DNA of 64,000 nucleotides, from positions 31,605 to 95,604 of the forward strand of contig JBBPSI010000091.1 in the NCBI GenBank assembly GCA_038093515.1, written 5' to 3'. The translations under genes and the position numbers were made by a program. Shown piece after piece: positions 10,743 to 23,721 of this stretch. The stretch comes from Butyriboletus loyo (Eukaryota > Basidiomycota > Agaricomycetes > Boletales > Boletaceae). Under the pieces are notes generated by a model. It searched no databases. It was not told where the DNA came from and was given only the letters and a program-made list of their open reading frames with translations. Within the stretch, counting starts at the first letter, position 1, and the number at the start of each line of letters is the position of its first letter.

Positions 10743-13054
10743 TGCTGCTTGATCTTTGTTGCCAAATCTCGATATGCTTTCCAGTTTGTTTGTTTTTTCA
10801 TTCCAAAATTGCCAGTGTTTTTACGATGTCGTGTCAATCATCTTACCGTATATCATACTCCCTCCCAAATGCTACAATCCCACGTCACATGTTGCCTACT
10901 TGAACTTGGAGAGAACAGTCGGTCGAACATGCGCCTGGCTTTCCCTTGATCAATTCAAGTTGATCAAGCATGAATTCGCTTGTGATTTTCACCAAGAACG
11001 CTTCCTCTGATTATGGGTGGCTAGGAAAGAACAACGATGAGCTGTTCGGAGTCGATCGTTATGATAGAGCCACTCTAGCTCACGCTTTGTTTCAGGTCAT
11101 GGCATACCTGGCGGCTTACTCTTCAAATGGCCCTTGGACGAGTGATTTTTTCTTTTCGAATTGAAGTCTACAGCACAGCCTATGAGCACGACCAAAATCA
11201 GCGAGACCTCGCGATGAACACTGCACGAGACGAGGGATCTGCCATGACGATGACCTCGACGTCGTATTCCGTCCGATGAATAGGGGTCACGTGGCAGTCC
11301 CCGACTCGGGAAGTGCCGAGAATGACTCTACCACCATCTCGATTTATCAATGAGACTTCAGAAACGACACGTTCCGCAACTTTACCTATACGATAATCGA
11401 CAGCAGGCACAGATTCACCTTGGTTCTGTCCATCCGGCTCGAAATAAGGCGATCCGCGCCAGCTAGAGGTTCGCGAGAAACCCTGCATGATCGGACCCTC
11501 CCACACGTGTATCGTGGAGAGCCACGTCGAGCGCTTCGATCTCCTCGGCCGGTAATCATCGCAGTACAGTCCCACCCTTGACCACATCAAGGCCCTGGGG
11601 GTGTGGGACAGGGAGGGCAAAGACTGCGTCGTCACATTCGCTTAGGGTGCATTTAGTGCAGGCGTGTGCTCGGCGCACAGATCGGTGCGTTCATGTAGTA
11701 GGAGTGTTTTCCCCCGAGCACGCGAAATCTCTACTTGGTTCAACAGATCCTCCATCCTTCCATCCAAGGACCAAAGGCGTTGGGAGATATGCAGCTCACT
11801 TCGGCGCGAGTGGACCAGGGGAAACTGGTTGACTTCACCCTGCCTGATGTCGCTTGACGAAACTCGTGCAGCCATACTCCGAGTCTCTGCGTGCCATCAT
11901 CAAAGTCATAAAACCCTTTTTCGGGCTCCCCCGACGAACACGAGGTGTACGCGCTGTTGGGATTCGTAGAGGTGGATCATCCATGACCCGTTCGGAATGC
12001 GTATTTCTTCGACTTGATCGTTATGGTGGGTCGTTGGCCGGGTTGCGGTGTCACTCTTGGTGGTGGTCATTCCCCCACCGGACATCAAATAAAGTGACCC
12101 CGAAGCGTCTGTTCGCGTCGTCTTGGCGCAGTCGGTTGATAGTAACAACAGCCGGATGACGGACCTACACCTCTGTGCGCCCGTCACTCCCAAAAGACAC
12201 GTCCGTCGTCGCCAAAATCGTCGATTAGCCCGGCGTCACGCTTCCCAAACCCGAACGGAGTTCGAGTCTCTGTTGCTGTGGATCCTTTGAGCTGCGGCAG
12301 ATAGTGATCATATATATTCTGGCCGGACACGACGCTCCCCCTTTAAGCTTCAACTTCAGGCCCGGCGAGTTGTCGATCCTCGATGGGGCGTGCGTGGGAT
12401 GGGATGGGTTGGGGTTGGGATTGTGACATTCGTGTCCGAGTCGCTGTGTATATGCCCTTGAGGCTATCCAGCGTGTTTTTAATGGTGAGATGATCAAGCG
12501 TGCATGGGTGGATCGAGACATCTTGGTTGAATCTATCAGGTCGGACTCGCTCGTATGAGCCGCTAGAGACACGACGCACCAGACTTGTCCATCGTTCCGT
12601 TAATCAAGGCGTCGGGAGGTGATGCCAATTCTGACGCTGATTCAAGTACGGCTCTCTGGGACGTTTCAGTCTCTATTCGAGGAAGAGCAGAAGAAGAATA
12701 CTTGCAAGTCTCAGGTCCCATCAAACCCCTCACGGGATCAAAGTGCGATGATCGTACTGACAACGATAGCTGTGTTACATAGCGTATGAAAGACGGTCTA
12801 CGTCGTACTCGTATGGCATGTTGTTTGGTGGCCGTATTATCTAGGATACATAGCAATATGATCTGATAAGACGCGAAAGGAAAACGGTGCAGAATTATCG
12901 ATACAAAGAGATAGAGATGGAAATACCGGATCGGTAACATGAAGCAAACGAGGGGGAATAGGATGAAAGGAAGAATATCGAGTATGCAAAGTGGCAACGT
13001 CCAGAATTAAATAGATGCAGATGCAAGGGAGAAAGAGAATCGGTGCATGACAGC
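10743..13054. other. convergent gene-poor spacer
   Basis: Lies between the tails of copies 3 and 4. Minus-strand frames at 11198-11635, 11642-11875 and 11906-12193 run one after another with protein-like composition but are separated by stops and lack good splice links. They may be remains of one decayed gene; I cannot name it. Confidence 0.35.
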
Positions 13055-14122
13055 TCAAGCATCAAACGCGTAGAACTCCTTGTGGGCATCCAGCACAGAC
13101 TGGTCCCAACCCTCGATCCCGGCTTCGACCATCCATTCGGGGCACAAACATCCTCCCCGGTCGGTCTGCATGTCGAGACTAGCCGGAGCCGAAGAGGGGA
13201 CATGCTTCATCCCAGTCATGTCGAACATACTGTAGCCCATCTCGTACCTACCCGTCCATTCGGAATGGAACGAAGGGGTAGCCAAGTCCATTTCGTCTTC
13301 GGGCACAACCAGCGTTGCATTGCTGGAAATGGAAAAGTCGTTTCCGGACACGTCCGAGTAATTCGCGTCCATACATTGTCCATATGCGTCCTCGTCTCCC
13401 TGCCAAAGAAAGGGGGAAATTTCTGTTGTTGAGTTGAAAGAAGGGGACGTATACTCAGCGCCAATGCTGGAAGGGTTGGCCATGCAGGGCACGAGAGACG
13501 TTTTGTGACATGAAATGGAGACAGGGCTGCGAGGACGTCGAGAAACTTTTCCGTCCCGCTTTTGCCGAGGCTTGCGCGGTTTGCAAGGAGAAGCGGAAGC
13601 AGCCTTTGAGGGCCGACTGCGGTTCGGTGGTGGTATGTACCCGTGGACTTTCTTCCGGTGCTTCGTCAAGGCCGCAGGGTCGTTCGTTTTGTACTCGCAT
13701 CGTTCTTCATGGGATGGCGACTCGGGAGAACCGACAACGCTGACCATATGAGGGCACTGGTAAGTCTTCTCGCCGGTGCTGAAGGAGAACAAAATGAGCA
13801 TCCCGATGTTGGGCAAATATGAATATGTTGTGAAAACTTACTGGATCGCGAAGTGGATCGCGAGATTCTTCTTTTGAAGAGTGAAAAAGTCACATTGCGA
13901 GCAATAGTATACGCTATCGGATAGTCGTCAAGTTCGACGGCAGTCATGTCACCAAGATACCCACACACACCTGTCCGGGTCTTCGTGAGTGGCCGTGTGC
14001 TTTTTCAGCTGATAAGGTTTCGAGAAGACCTTGTTACAGGTGGCAAACGTGCAGGAGAAAGTCTGGGAGAAATTGGTCAGTTGCAAGTTCGACGAAGTGG
14101 CCTGGCAACGTACCACGCTCAT
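13055..14122 (-). CDS. C2H2 zinc-finger protein, copy 4
   Basis: Predicted 298 residues from exons 14122-14114, 14062-13971, 13913-13842 and 13778-13055. The first exon encodes MSV. Finger 1: C7-x4-C12-x12-H25-x3-H29. Finger 2: C38-x2-C41-x12-H54-x3-H58, followed by TGEKTYQC. Finger 3 begins at C66, has 18 residues to C85, then x12-H98-x4-H103. A basic segment (RKPRQKRDGKVSRRPR) is a likely nuclear localisation signal. The tail is acidic and ends with CLCPEWMVEAGIEGWDQS plus a short extension. This is the most compact intact member and the best reference for reading the damage in copy 1, to which it is closest. Confidence 0.8.
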
Positions 14123-14196
14123 GATTGATGGATGATACTAACGTACGTCACGAAGTGTGAACAAGGTATTGGCGGAGAGGTGTCAGATATATCAAG

Positions 14197-14268
14197 GAGA
14201 ATGACCAGATTCTCGCAGATGATGGAAGGTGTTGAGTGAAGGGATCATCCCAACTGATCGCGTTTATA
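14197..14268 (-). promoter_or_regulatory. TATA box plus inverted repeat, zinc-finger copy 4
   Basis: On the minus strand TATAAA at 14268-14263, then the same 18-bp inverted repeat as copy 1 at 14214-14197, 48 bp downstream, and the ATG 74 bp further on. Confidence 0.55.
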
Positions 14269-17200
14269 TCTCTCGTGTCCCCGATTGTTCGATGGTGTGG
14301 ACATCTTGTGGACGTGGCTTTGACTTTCCGGGTCTTTGTCCAGTTCAACGTCAGGTCAAAGCGGGGGGCACGTACTTTGCGGGATTGGCAGAGACGTTCC
14401 AAGCGTTACAAAAGGCATCACTGTGGACTTTCATTTTATGTCTTTTTCGTACGTCAACAAAGTAAGCCTCTTGGATACGACGGCTGGTCTTCCTGGGTCA
14501 TAGTGTATGCACTGTATTCAGGGTGCTTGATTGGTGTCATTTTCTGAAAAGAAGAAAATACGCACCTTTGTGAGGGCAACGGTTGGTTACTTTTCTGAAA
14601 GCTGGAAACATCCGAACGGAGACAATCGCGGTCAAAGCGTCGAATTGCTGTGTTGATCGCGGATTCCCACGGTGACTGATGTTGAGCTTCTCAAATTCAA
14701 TGTCACCACGAATATGCATACAATCTTCTCCTCTCAGAAACTGTGTCGAGAATTTTTTGAAGCGGTTCTCCATGGATCACATCTGCCACTGACCAAGATA
14801 GACCGACAGTCTCTTCGAGCAGAGGGGCCACTGCGGGATGAAGTACGTCGCCTCCACTGAACAGAATGGTGAACATACATCAGTGAGTGGCAGCACGTGG
14901 ACCACATAAACATCCAAGGCTTGATCACTAACTCCTCGAATGAATACTGGTTTGATATCCACCATTGGCGAAGACAACATCCACAACATAGGTAAACGAA
15001 TACAGTGACCTTTCTAACATCCTACAACTGCAACGATCACAACACGATGAGTCAAATTGATTTTTTTCTAGCAACTTTACATTGGCGCACTCATAGACCA
15101 CTGGCGGCAGATGAGTACCTGGCACCTCCGAGCTGGGACAATGTGTCACCAGACTTAGAACAACGACACTCCGAATACATTACCTTTCTTGTCGTTCCCC
15201 TGACTGAACGGGAGATTCGGTGGACTCGGGTCCTATGGCCAGAGTGTGATGATCAGGCATCCCTCTCGATATCCTGGGTCGTCAATGCCCCAAAGATGAA
15301 TCATTTCCAGGTAGAATCAGTTATGCAGAGCGGAAGTTGATGTCAGCGTCAACCTCGGGCTCCCCATGATGCTGATGTGAATGACCCTTCCCTTCTCCAA
15401 GATGTCTCTGCTTTTTCTCTAGTTCCATGCCCAATCTGACTTGGGACGTTCCCCATTTTCACACTCGGGAGGCATGTCCGAATCTGGGGGATGATATCAC
15501 ATCGGACCTCTGCATCCAGACGCGATCGACTTTCATTGGAGGAGGAGAACCTCGTGGCGATCGTATGGTCTCTTTGATCTCGTCCAGATAATCATGCTGA
15601 CATACGTGGATGACAAAATCTTGATCGGCCCGAGGGAAAGCACGGTGGCGAGCTTGACCTATGAATGGAAAATCGTCAACCTTGGAGGTGTTGCCCACCA
15701 GTTAGTGCCCTTCGTGATCGCGAGGGGACCCCTGGAATGAAAACTGGTTCAGGGATAGGACATCTTCTGGGTCGCTTACTGCAGTGCTACAGGTGAGGAC
15801 CCGGTGAGGATCCTGAACATGACTACGTCAAGCCGTAGATTGTGGTCTCAAGCGATCGTATCCATGCAAACGAGGAACACGGATGCGATAGCGCTGGTCT
15901 AATGCCTTCCTAGGGTCGACTTTCCTTGAATCAATCAGAGGGCATCGCTGTTTGATGACATTCGAGGCCATTGATATTCGGGACAACGTTCGTTACGGTA
16001 CGGTATATTTATCGTGCCATACAACTTACTAGCGGACCGATCGTGATCAGTGAGGGATCTCGGCTGCGCACCACCGGAGGCCGCCGGTGAGGGGATGAGG
16101 TATCTGTTTATAATACAATGAGCTATGTAATCAATTGCCCTAAGATCCGAGCCTTGCAATGCCTTGGCATCGTGACCTCTTTTTGAATCTTGTTTGGGGT
16201 AGACTACCCTACGAAAGCGCTAGCTCAGGCAGGGACCACTCAGCACTGGCCACCTCCAACTGCAGGGCCATGACCTTACGCCTTACTGCATCACACACGT
16301 ACATCATGTGCTTGCTGGGCTCAAACGTACGTACGAGCAAGCGCCATGATAGAAAGATAAGAGGCACATGTACACAGGACCCCGATAGATATGGTGTGGG
16401 CAGCGGTGTGTCCTCTGCCACATCCGCGTAAACGGATCCATTCCAGTTCGATGGCGAATCTACTGATCCCGCTAACCAGCGTATAGAGGCTAGTCAGGGA
16501 GTTTTACAGCATGATGTGTCCAGAAGTGTAATGGACTCGGCAAGTATAGGAATGAGAAGGATCGCTGAGACTGGTACGAGGATATTCTTGATCAGATGGG
16601 ACGCCGTGCGCCGCATAGCTTTTCCCAGACAGGCCCAACGCCAGGGCTGGTGGCCGCATCGCGAGAGATTCGGGGTTGCAAGTATCAACGTGATGTGGCT
16701 TGAACCACCAAGACATTGATATGAAAGGATGTATTGCACGTCGTAGCGCAAGAATGGTTTAGTCAAATGCCAAGTGGTCCATACATAATCAGATCCGACG
16801 AGACCGAATTTCCTGTACGACGTTCGTTAGCAGTGTGGCGCTATCTCAGCACACAAGTTAGCATCCTGCCACGCACACTAGCTGCATCACCGAGCTTTAT
16901 GTGGAATAGGGGACTGCCGGAAGGACTCTTGAGCCCACGAGCGAACGCCAACAACGCAACTCCGGGATTTGACGAAAGCCTATCGACGCATTGTCACCAA
17001 CGCCGATGCTCGTTTCTACTGGACTCCTGCCGCACCGACTTCCGAAATGAGGTCGGATGCTGCTGGGAGACCGATGCCGACGGAGATATATAGGTCCAGG
17101 GATAAGACACATTTGGTCACTGAGAGGTCACGGCCGTCGGAGAGTGCATGCATGCACACTACAAGATTGTACGTGGCGTGCGGCGCTGTCAGATTGAAGA

Positions 17201-18218
17201 AACAAATGCCGATGAGTCGCACGCCATTTCCGCGGGGTATTTGACTCAAGAGTGCAAAACGTTCATGCCCTCCCCGACAGGGACAAGACGTTGGGCGCAA
17301 GCCCGACTGGAAGAGGAACAGACCTTCTGGTTGCGAGCGGATCGAGATGGATTTTTGGTTCCGAACATACAGGTTTTTCGGCTCGAAATGCTGGTCAGAT
17401 TATATGCTGTTGTCTGGCTGTTCAGTGGACTCGGCTCGAAATAAGACCACAGGAATCGACATGAAATCTCGCATTCAGACGGACAGCGAGAATGGGGTGG
17501 TGGTGATTAATATCACTACGTGGACACTCGGAAGAGAAACCGGCCTGAACACAGGTGTCATGGTGGCGCCGGTGTTGGCAGCCGTGCTGGATGTAGCCGC
17601 ACGTCACTGTAGTGTTTGAGAGTGAATCGATCGCTGGCAACGACGAAATGCTTGCTGACGACGACGCCTCGCAGACTCGTCGCTCGAAGATGCCGTAGGT
17701 CAGATGCAAAAGGGGAAAGTCGGGGTTTGTCCACCACCACCATGGCCGGTGCCGGTGAGATGTGGGCAGTGCCAGCATCCCCACTATGTCGCCTCGGACA
17801 CAGTTTATAGTCTTGGCCACTACAGTGGAACGCATGCCCGTCATGGCGCACGGCGTATCCAGCGTGATGTCCACATGTAGCATAGGTACCAAGTGAGATC
17901 ATTCTTGCAGGGCGAGGGCGGATTCTCAGGCATCTGGCCGCAATAGTGAACCATCAAGACGGTGCTGCGAAATAAATTTGGGCAAGTTCTGGTTCGAATC
18001 AACCAGCCAGCTGAGTAACACTTGAGCGGGTCTCACCAAGTGGCAGTGGGAGTGAGAGTGAGAGCGAGCGAAGAACCGCGTAGCTAGCTCGGACTCGGAG
18101 CTCGCCAGTGCCCTTTCATTCTTCCCCGGCGACATAATTCAAGTTGAAAAAAGTCAGCTCCAACGCCGTTTCTTCTTCTTCTTCTCTCCCACCACCATCG
18201 AGCGTGCAGGTCTACTAG
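14269..18218. other. gene-poor region with probable transposon remains
   Basis: About 4 kb without a gene I can support. Frames are short and overlapping on both strands. A copia-type reverse-transcriptase scrap is read at about 15590-15750. The last 200 bp, including a GA-rich stretch and a TTC repeat near 18166-18185, probably form the promoter and leader of the RING gene. Confidence 0.4.
15590..15750 (+). mobile_element. possible Ty1/copia reverse-transcriptase relic
   Basis: One frame reads YVDDKILIGPRE, then about 11 residues later YEWKIVNLGG. This resembles the copia RT active-site block (YVDD, small residues, GP) followed by a W/F-K-x-x-DLG block at the normal distance. Stops and frame changes surround it, so at most this is a decayed fragment. 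No LTRs or target duplications were seen. Confidence 0.35.
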
Positions 18219-21200
18219 ATGTCGTCCTCGAGCTACCATCCGCCGCCTCATCTGCACCGTGTCAATCTGCACTCGCATGGAAAGCGCCCGTTCGAGGAGT
18301 GTGGCGGGTATGATTCAGATCCTGACAACTCCATGCCCATCCAGCCCACCACCAGTGGCACCTCGTCCTCGTCGAATAATAATTGCTTCTCCACCACAAC
18401 TTCACCGACCGGTCCACACAATCCAGAGACAAGAAACAAGAGAGCTCGGAGTACAAGCTCTACCAGCACAGATGACTCTTCCTCCAATCCATCGTCGAGT
18501 GGTTACAACACCGCACAGTCCAGCTCACGCAGCGATATCTCTTCCGATGGCCCGTCTGCGTTGCCAACGAGGGCGGTAGATTGCCCAATCCCTGTGGCCT
18601 CACCGCCTCCCTTTGCTACCACCCAGGATGTCCACATGTCTGATTTGCATCTTCCAATCCCACCTACCCAACCTCAGCGCACCGATATCCCCCCTCCTCC
18701 GACCCCAGATGATACCCTTCGTACTTCTCTACAACGTTTCGCAGAGTTTGACCGCCAAATGGCGGCTCTCCGGACTTCCTTCGCAGCCACACGTTCCCAA
18801 CCACTGCCACCTTTGGGTCCTTCCGTTAACGGAGATCCAGCCCTTGCAGATGGCCATTGGCATCCTAATTCATCAAATTTTCTTTTTAATGGCAGTTCTG
18901 GCCAATCTCCTTCCACTACCACAGACCCTGTCCCATCCACTGTGACTGCTGCGACGAGCGAAACCCTCAATTCATTATCCACATTTGCATCTTCCGACGG
19001 TTAGCATGTCACACATCTAGACCAGCCGGAACTAATTAACACTCCTCCATTGTTCCATCGTTTTCAGATAGTGCTAATGTGACAGTAGCAACTTCGACTG
19101 CATCCGATAGTATCCCCTCTGCATCGTTCTCTCCCATTTATAGTAATGTCCCTCGATATCCACCCTATCCGTCTTATCGCCACTCAGTTGGTGGTTCTTC
19201 GTCGCTTGCCGCGCACGAGCGCGTGGGAGATGCGAGCTCTTCCAGTTCTACGCCTGCTTTCATGCGACCCTCGTCCAACGAAAGTACCACACGAGTGGGC
19301 GTCAGATCGTCAATCTCTGTCGAGTCGTCTGCACCCTTTTCCGCTTCGCACATAAGACCCGTACGCAGGAGCTTATCCCCGCTTGTGTTTGCCCCCGATC
19401 CGTCTTCGTCGTCAACACCATCTATCGTCACTGATGATATCTTGCTCAGGTATCGCACATCATATAGCGATAGGGATCTGGTTAATGGCCGATCACACAG
19501 AAGGGGCGTCGATAGCCCAGTCCCGAATCAGGATCGTGAGGTCTCATCGTCCCGCCAGGAAGATCAATTGGGCGAGCAACCACGTAACGTATTCGTTTCA
19601 TGGCGCTCGGATATTTCCTTACCATTTAGTAGCAGGACTGTCGTCACAAACTCGGCTTGGTGACCGTGTTAGAGTCATAAGGGAACACTCCGTAGAGCGG
19701 GAATCTGTTCCCTCTGTATTCGATGTCTTCAACATTGGTGAATCTTCCCAGGACCGAAACAGGTCATCACCCGTTCGAGAACCTGCTGTATCCCGATATA
19801 CCTCTATCGCAGGTGCGTACATCGCAATTGAAAGTCTGCTTGCAATTCGAGTAACGCTTCTGGCACAGAACCCGTGCCCTCACATGCACCTGAAAGCCAC
19901 AACGACAGGTCAAGTGGCCCTGCTCCCATCTCGACCGCGACGAACCCCAACCAAGCCCCTTCAGATGACTTCCACACTCGCCTCCACTCCTCGTGGACAT
20001 CCATTCCATCTTCCAACTCCCTCATGTCCGAAAGTGCATCTGAGCGACGACACACCCTTGCTCTGGAGCGATTCCGCGCACGGCTGCGCCGATCAAGTTT
20101 CGATGCGGACGACGAGTCGGATAGTCGATGGTCAGGCAGCTCGCGAGGCGAGCGTGAGCGTGAGAGTGGTCGTGATCCAGGTGCCGCATCGCCGGTACCG
20201 CCGAGTCCGAGTGTGGAGAGTCTGTCAGGGACTGGAACAAGCTCGCATTTCCCCTCGTTTGGCGCTACGCGTGCGCCGCTGTCGTCGGCGAATAGGGTAG
20301 AGCCGGTGACGTCGACCTCGCTCCAACGTTCTTTCTCGGAGTTGTTTGCGGAGACGCAGAGGATCTTGAGGGAGGAAGGGGCTGAAGCTTTCCTGCTCGA
20401 CTGGGATGCACCGAGGGTAGTGGAACGAGAAAGACAGCAGCGAGAACGAGAGCGGGAAAGGCAACTAGATCGGGAACTACAGCGAGAAAGAGTATGGGAA
20501 TGGGAAAGGGAGCGGGAGCGTCAGAGAGAACGGTTGAGTCAGGATGTCCAAAGCAGGAGCTTCACGTCTGGGTTGAGCCTAGCCTCAACGAGCTCGGCAA
20601 GAGAGGAACCCTCCTACCCTCCTGCGTCCGCTTCGTCGGGGCCACCTCGACCGGCTTTGGGTCAACTTGGGGCTGGGTCAACCACTACGACCCCGAATGT
20701 GATCGCAACGACCACGACGACGAACATCGGCCAACAGTATTCGTACACCAACCTGAATCTATCGTCTTTCCAGTCTGGACTATTCAGGGACTCGTTGAGG
20801 AGGAGTGCAGAAGTAGACCAAGCTGCTTTCTCCTCGACTGGACCTATGATTCCCTCTACGACCCCTGGTGGGTCTCGCGCTGCTTCACGACTTGGTTTGG
20901 AGGACAGTGGAAGCGACATGGATTTGGATGACTTGGTGCGCACGGTACGTAACGTATCGACGGTGGTGACGCTGCTCCAATGCTGAATTATTCTCGCTTA
21001 GCGTCCGCCTTCCCCAGAATGGTCTCGGCCGCATCCCTACGCTGGGTAAGATGATTGCAGTGTGGCAGTACTACAGCATGCTGACCTCGCACGTTTCTTC
21101 CAGTCGTACCCCTCCTCCCAACTATTCTCCACCGCCTCGCAACTTTAGTCTTCGACCCGGTTTGTCCGTTCTGCGTAGGGGGAGTATTATCAGCTACGAC

Positions 21201-23721
21201 CCACAAGGACGCTCACAACCTCCCAACCGAAACTCGGCGATGTTCACTCGGCCCACACCACAGGCATCTTCTGGGTCAACGAGACCAACCTCATACGAGA
21301 ACAACAATCGGCCCGCACCCCCGGAAAGAACAGAGCGCGATCGATTCCTGCCAGCGAGGATCCTCGAGACTTTCTATCGTTCACACGAGGACGGGCGACG
21401 AAATTCGTCGGCCGGGCAGCCATATCACTCACAACATCCCCCTAACCAAAATCATGCGCCGACATCTGTTTCGAGTGCGGTTTCCCGCAATGAACGGAAT
21501 AGTATCGTAGGTGGACCTCGGAGCGCGAATGGGAACGGAAGCGGAAGCGGAAACGGGAACGCAAGTCGCTCCGGGTCCGAGGTTGTGGGAGAAAATAGGA
21601 GGAGTTCGCTCGGGTTGGGAGGTTCCATACGTTCTCGGCTTGCGCGATTTGCGAGTCCCCAGTCGTCTTCGAATACCATGGACGTGGCATCGTCATCGCG
21701 ACAACGATCGCCTTCCCGTCCGGTCGGGGCTCGTCCGCAGGTAGCGGAACAACATCGGAGGGGGCCGTCGGTCTTTGGGAGTGCAAATGTGCTCGAGCAC
21801 GAGTCCCGCTCAGACACACGTGGTGTATCAGGACCGCCACATTGGGCTCTGAACACTGGTGTTGCAGAGCCCCCGGTGATGACGCGAGATGCGCCTTGGC
21901 GTGCTTCGTCTGGTCCTCGCAGCGCGTTAGCCCCACCTCCGCCCGCGAGTGGTTCTGCGCGGGTCGAGATTGCCGAGGTGGCCCGTGCTGAGGGCTCGCG
22001 TTTACGGACACTTCGACAGAGGTTACAGTTGGATAGGAGTGGCGAGGGTATGCGGGTCTTTAGACCTGGTATGTTGAGAGCCGCGATTGGGAGGAGAGGA
22101 AATCTCGGGGATTACGTGGTACGTAGTGTTTGATTCCATCTCTGCGCGTACGTTTGATTTGGATGGTGCTGACGGTTGTCTCTTCAGCCGGACGAGTTGT
22201 TTGACGATTCGTATGAGGCGCTGTTATCGTTGTCGAGTATGTTGGGCGATGTTCATTCTAGAGCGACGCCAGAGGAGGTGCTTGCAACCCTTCCGACTGG
22301 GACATTCAAGGATTGGAAGAAGGAAGACAGTGAGACGAGGTGTCCTATCTGCTTGGACGACGTGAGTACCCCCCCCCACTCGCTCTCGGCACATCGGCTG
22401 ATGGTCGCTCTTTTGGAATAGTACGCGCCTTCGGATGTCGTCATGAAGCTAATAGAGTGTACACACTGGTTGCACAAGAGTTGCTTGGAGGTGGGTATTC
22501 TTGCTTTCTTCGTGGGGTCGTTCAATGACATTGTCCAACGTACAGCAATGGTTAAGGACAGCCAATACTTGTCCTGTATGTCGCGAAAAGGTCAAGGCGT
22601 CTCCCAAGCCCGCGCCCATGCCTGCGCGGAGACGTCCACACCGGGATCTTTCTGGTCTGCCTGAAACGAATCATGGCGCAAGCAGTTCTACTTCCGGAAA
22701 CGGTTTGAGCGGCAGGCCCCCGCATACAAATACACAGTCAAATAATGGGAGACCGGTGTCGTATACTGCGACAGTGTTTGACCGGTTGATGAACGATGGA
22801 AGAGATGTGACTGCAGGATCGTGGTCGTCTCCTCCATCTCAAGTCCCCCCACCGACGAGAGATGCGCGTAGCGTATTCTTGGAACGTCTACGGGTTCAAC
22901 AGCAGCACCAACATCCACGCGAACCACACCAGGCACTACCCACATACGATTATCACGATGCGTATGTACCGCTCCCTCCACACGAGTTGCATTACCATGT
23001 CCGCGTACCGCCTACGGGTCAACCTGGCTCCTTGTCGTCTCGTCCGACAGCTGGCGTTGGATTGAGTGGGACGGACGGGTCTGGTGCGCGTCCCTTTGGG
23101 TTCGCAACGGTGTTGCGTGGGCAAGGGTCGGACTCGAGTATGAGTACGAACTCGGGCATGAACATGGTCGTTAATGAAGTCTCTGCGGTGCATGGGGCGA
23201 GTGGTCGTCGTTCGGTGGCAAGCACGGGTGGACCCCCCGGGCCAGGAACCGGAACCGGATCGTTGTTCCTCGACGCACCGACGATGCAGCGGAGAGAGGC
23301 CATATTTCCGTTTGTGTCTCCGTCTTCTGGCACGTTCACTGGCGCAGGTGGTCCCGCGCTGCCGCCGCCACCCCCACCACAACAACAGTTGAGCTTCGAT
23401 CCGCATGGACACGGACACCCGGCGACGGTGGTGATTTCGAATTCAACCGAATCTTCGAGGGACTGGAGGAATTCGCGCATGCATGATGCGCTGCTTAATA
23501 TGGAGGCGTCGCGTTCGTCGTCGTCGTCATCTTCTTCAGTGTCAGTGTCGCAACCTCGTCCTATGGGTGTGCCGAATCGCATTCCCCTCGACGAGGACAG
23601 CACGTTTGAGGACTATATGTTTAGGTGGAATCTTCGTAGGGGTCGAATCGAGAATGCGTATCCTTATGAGGAGGAGCCGACAAGGCGGGGGAGTGGGGAA
23701 GGTGCGAGTTCGGGACTGTGA
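18219..23721 (+). CDS. RING-H2 zinc-finger protein, 1677 residues
   Basis: Nine exons: 18219-18999, 19068-19583, 19630-19812, 19869-20944, 21002-21045, 21104-22118, 22188-22361, 22422-22490, 22546-23721. The only recognisable domain is a RING-H2 finger at residues about 1257-1298: CPIC, then C-T-H-x2-H-x2-C, then CPVC, spread over exons 7-9. This fits an E3 ubiquitin ligase that recruits an E2. The preceding 1200 residues are low-complexity Ser/Thr/Pro-rich, with an Arg/Glu charged segment at about 677-717 (RERERERQLDRELQRER) that may form a helix. A Pro/Gln run and Ser run follow the RING. No membrane segment was seen. The exon 2 to 3 junction (donor gtaacg) is the least certain; all other phases are well supported. 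Confidence 0.8.

Noticed and set aside
11198..12193. Possible decayed gene on the minus strand
   Set aside because: Three consecutive frames look mildly protein-like, but no family, start or splice model supports a gene call.
17422..17902. Paired minus-strand frames of 114-156 codons
   Set aside because: They overlap each other in different frames with no recognisable domain, start context or introns.
17985..18012. T-loop-like GGTTCGAATC suggesting a tRNA
   Set aside because: No acceptor stem, D-arm or anticodon arm can be formed at the right distances on either strand.
19383..20300. 305-codon plus-strand frame overlapping the RING gene
   Set aside because: Only the stretch 19630-19812 is used, as an exon of the RING gene; the rest is an out-of-frame shadow.
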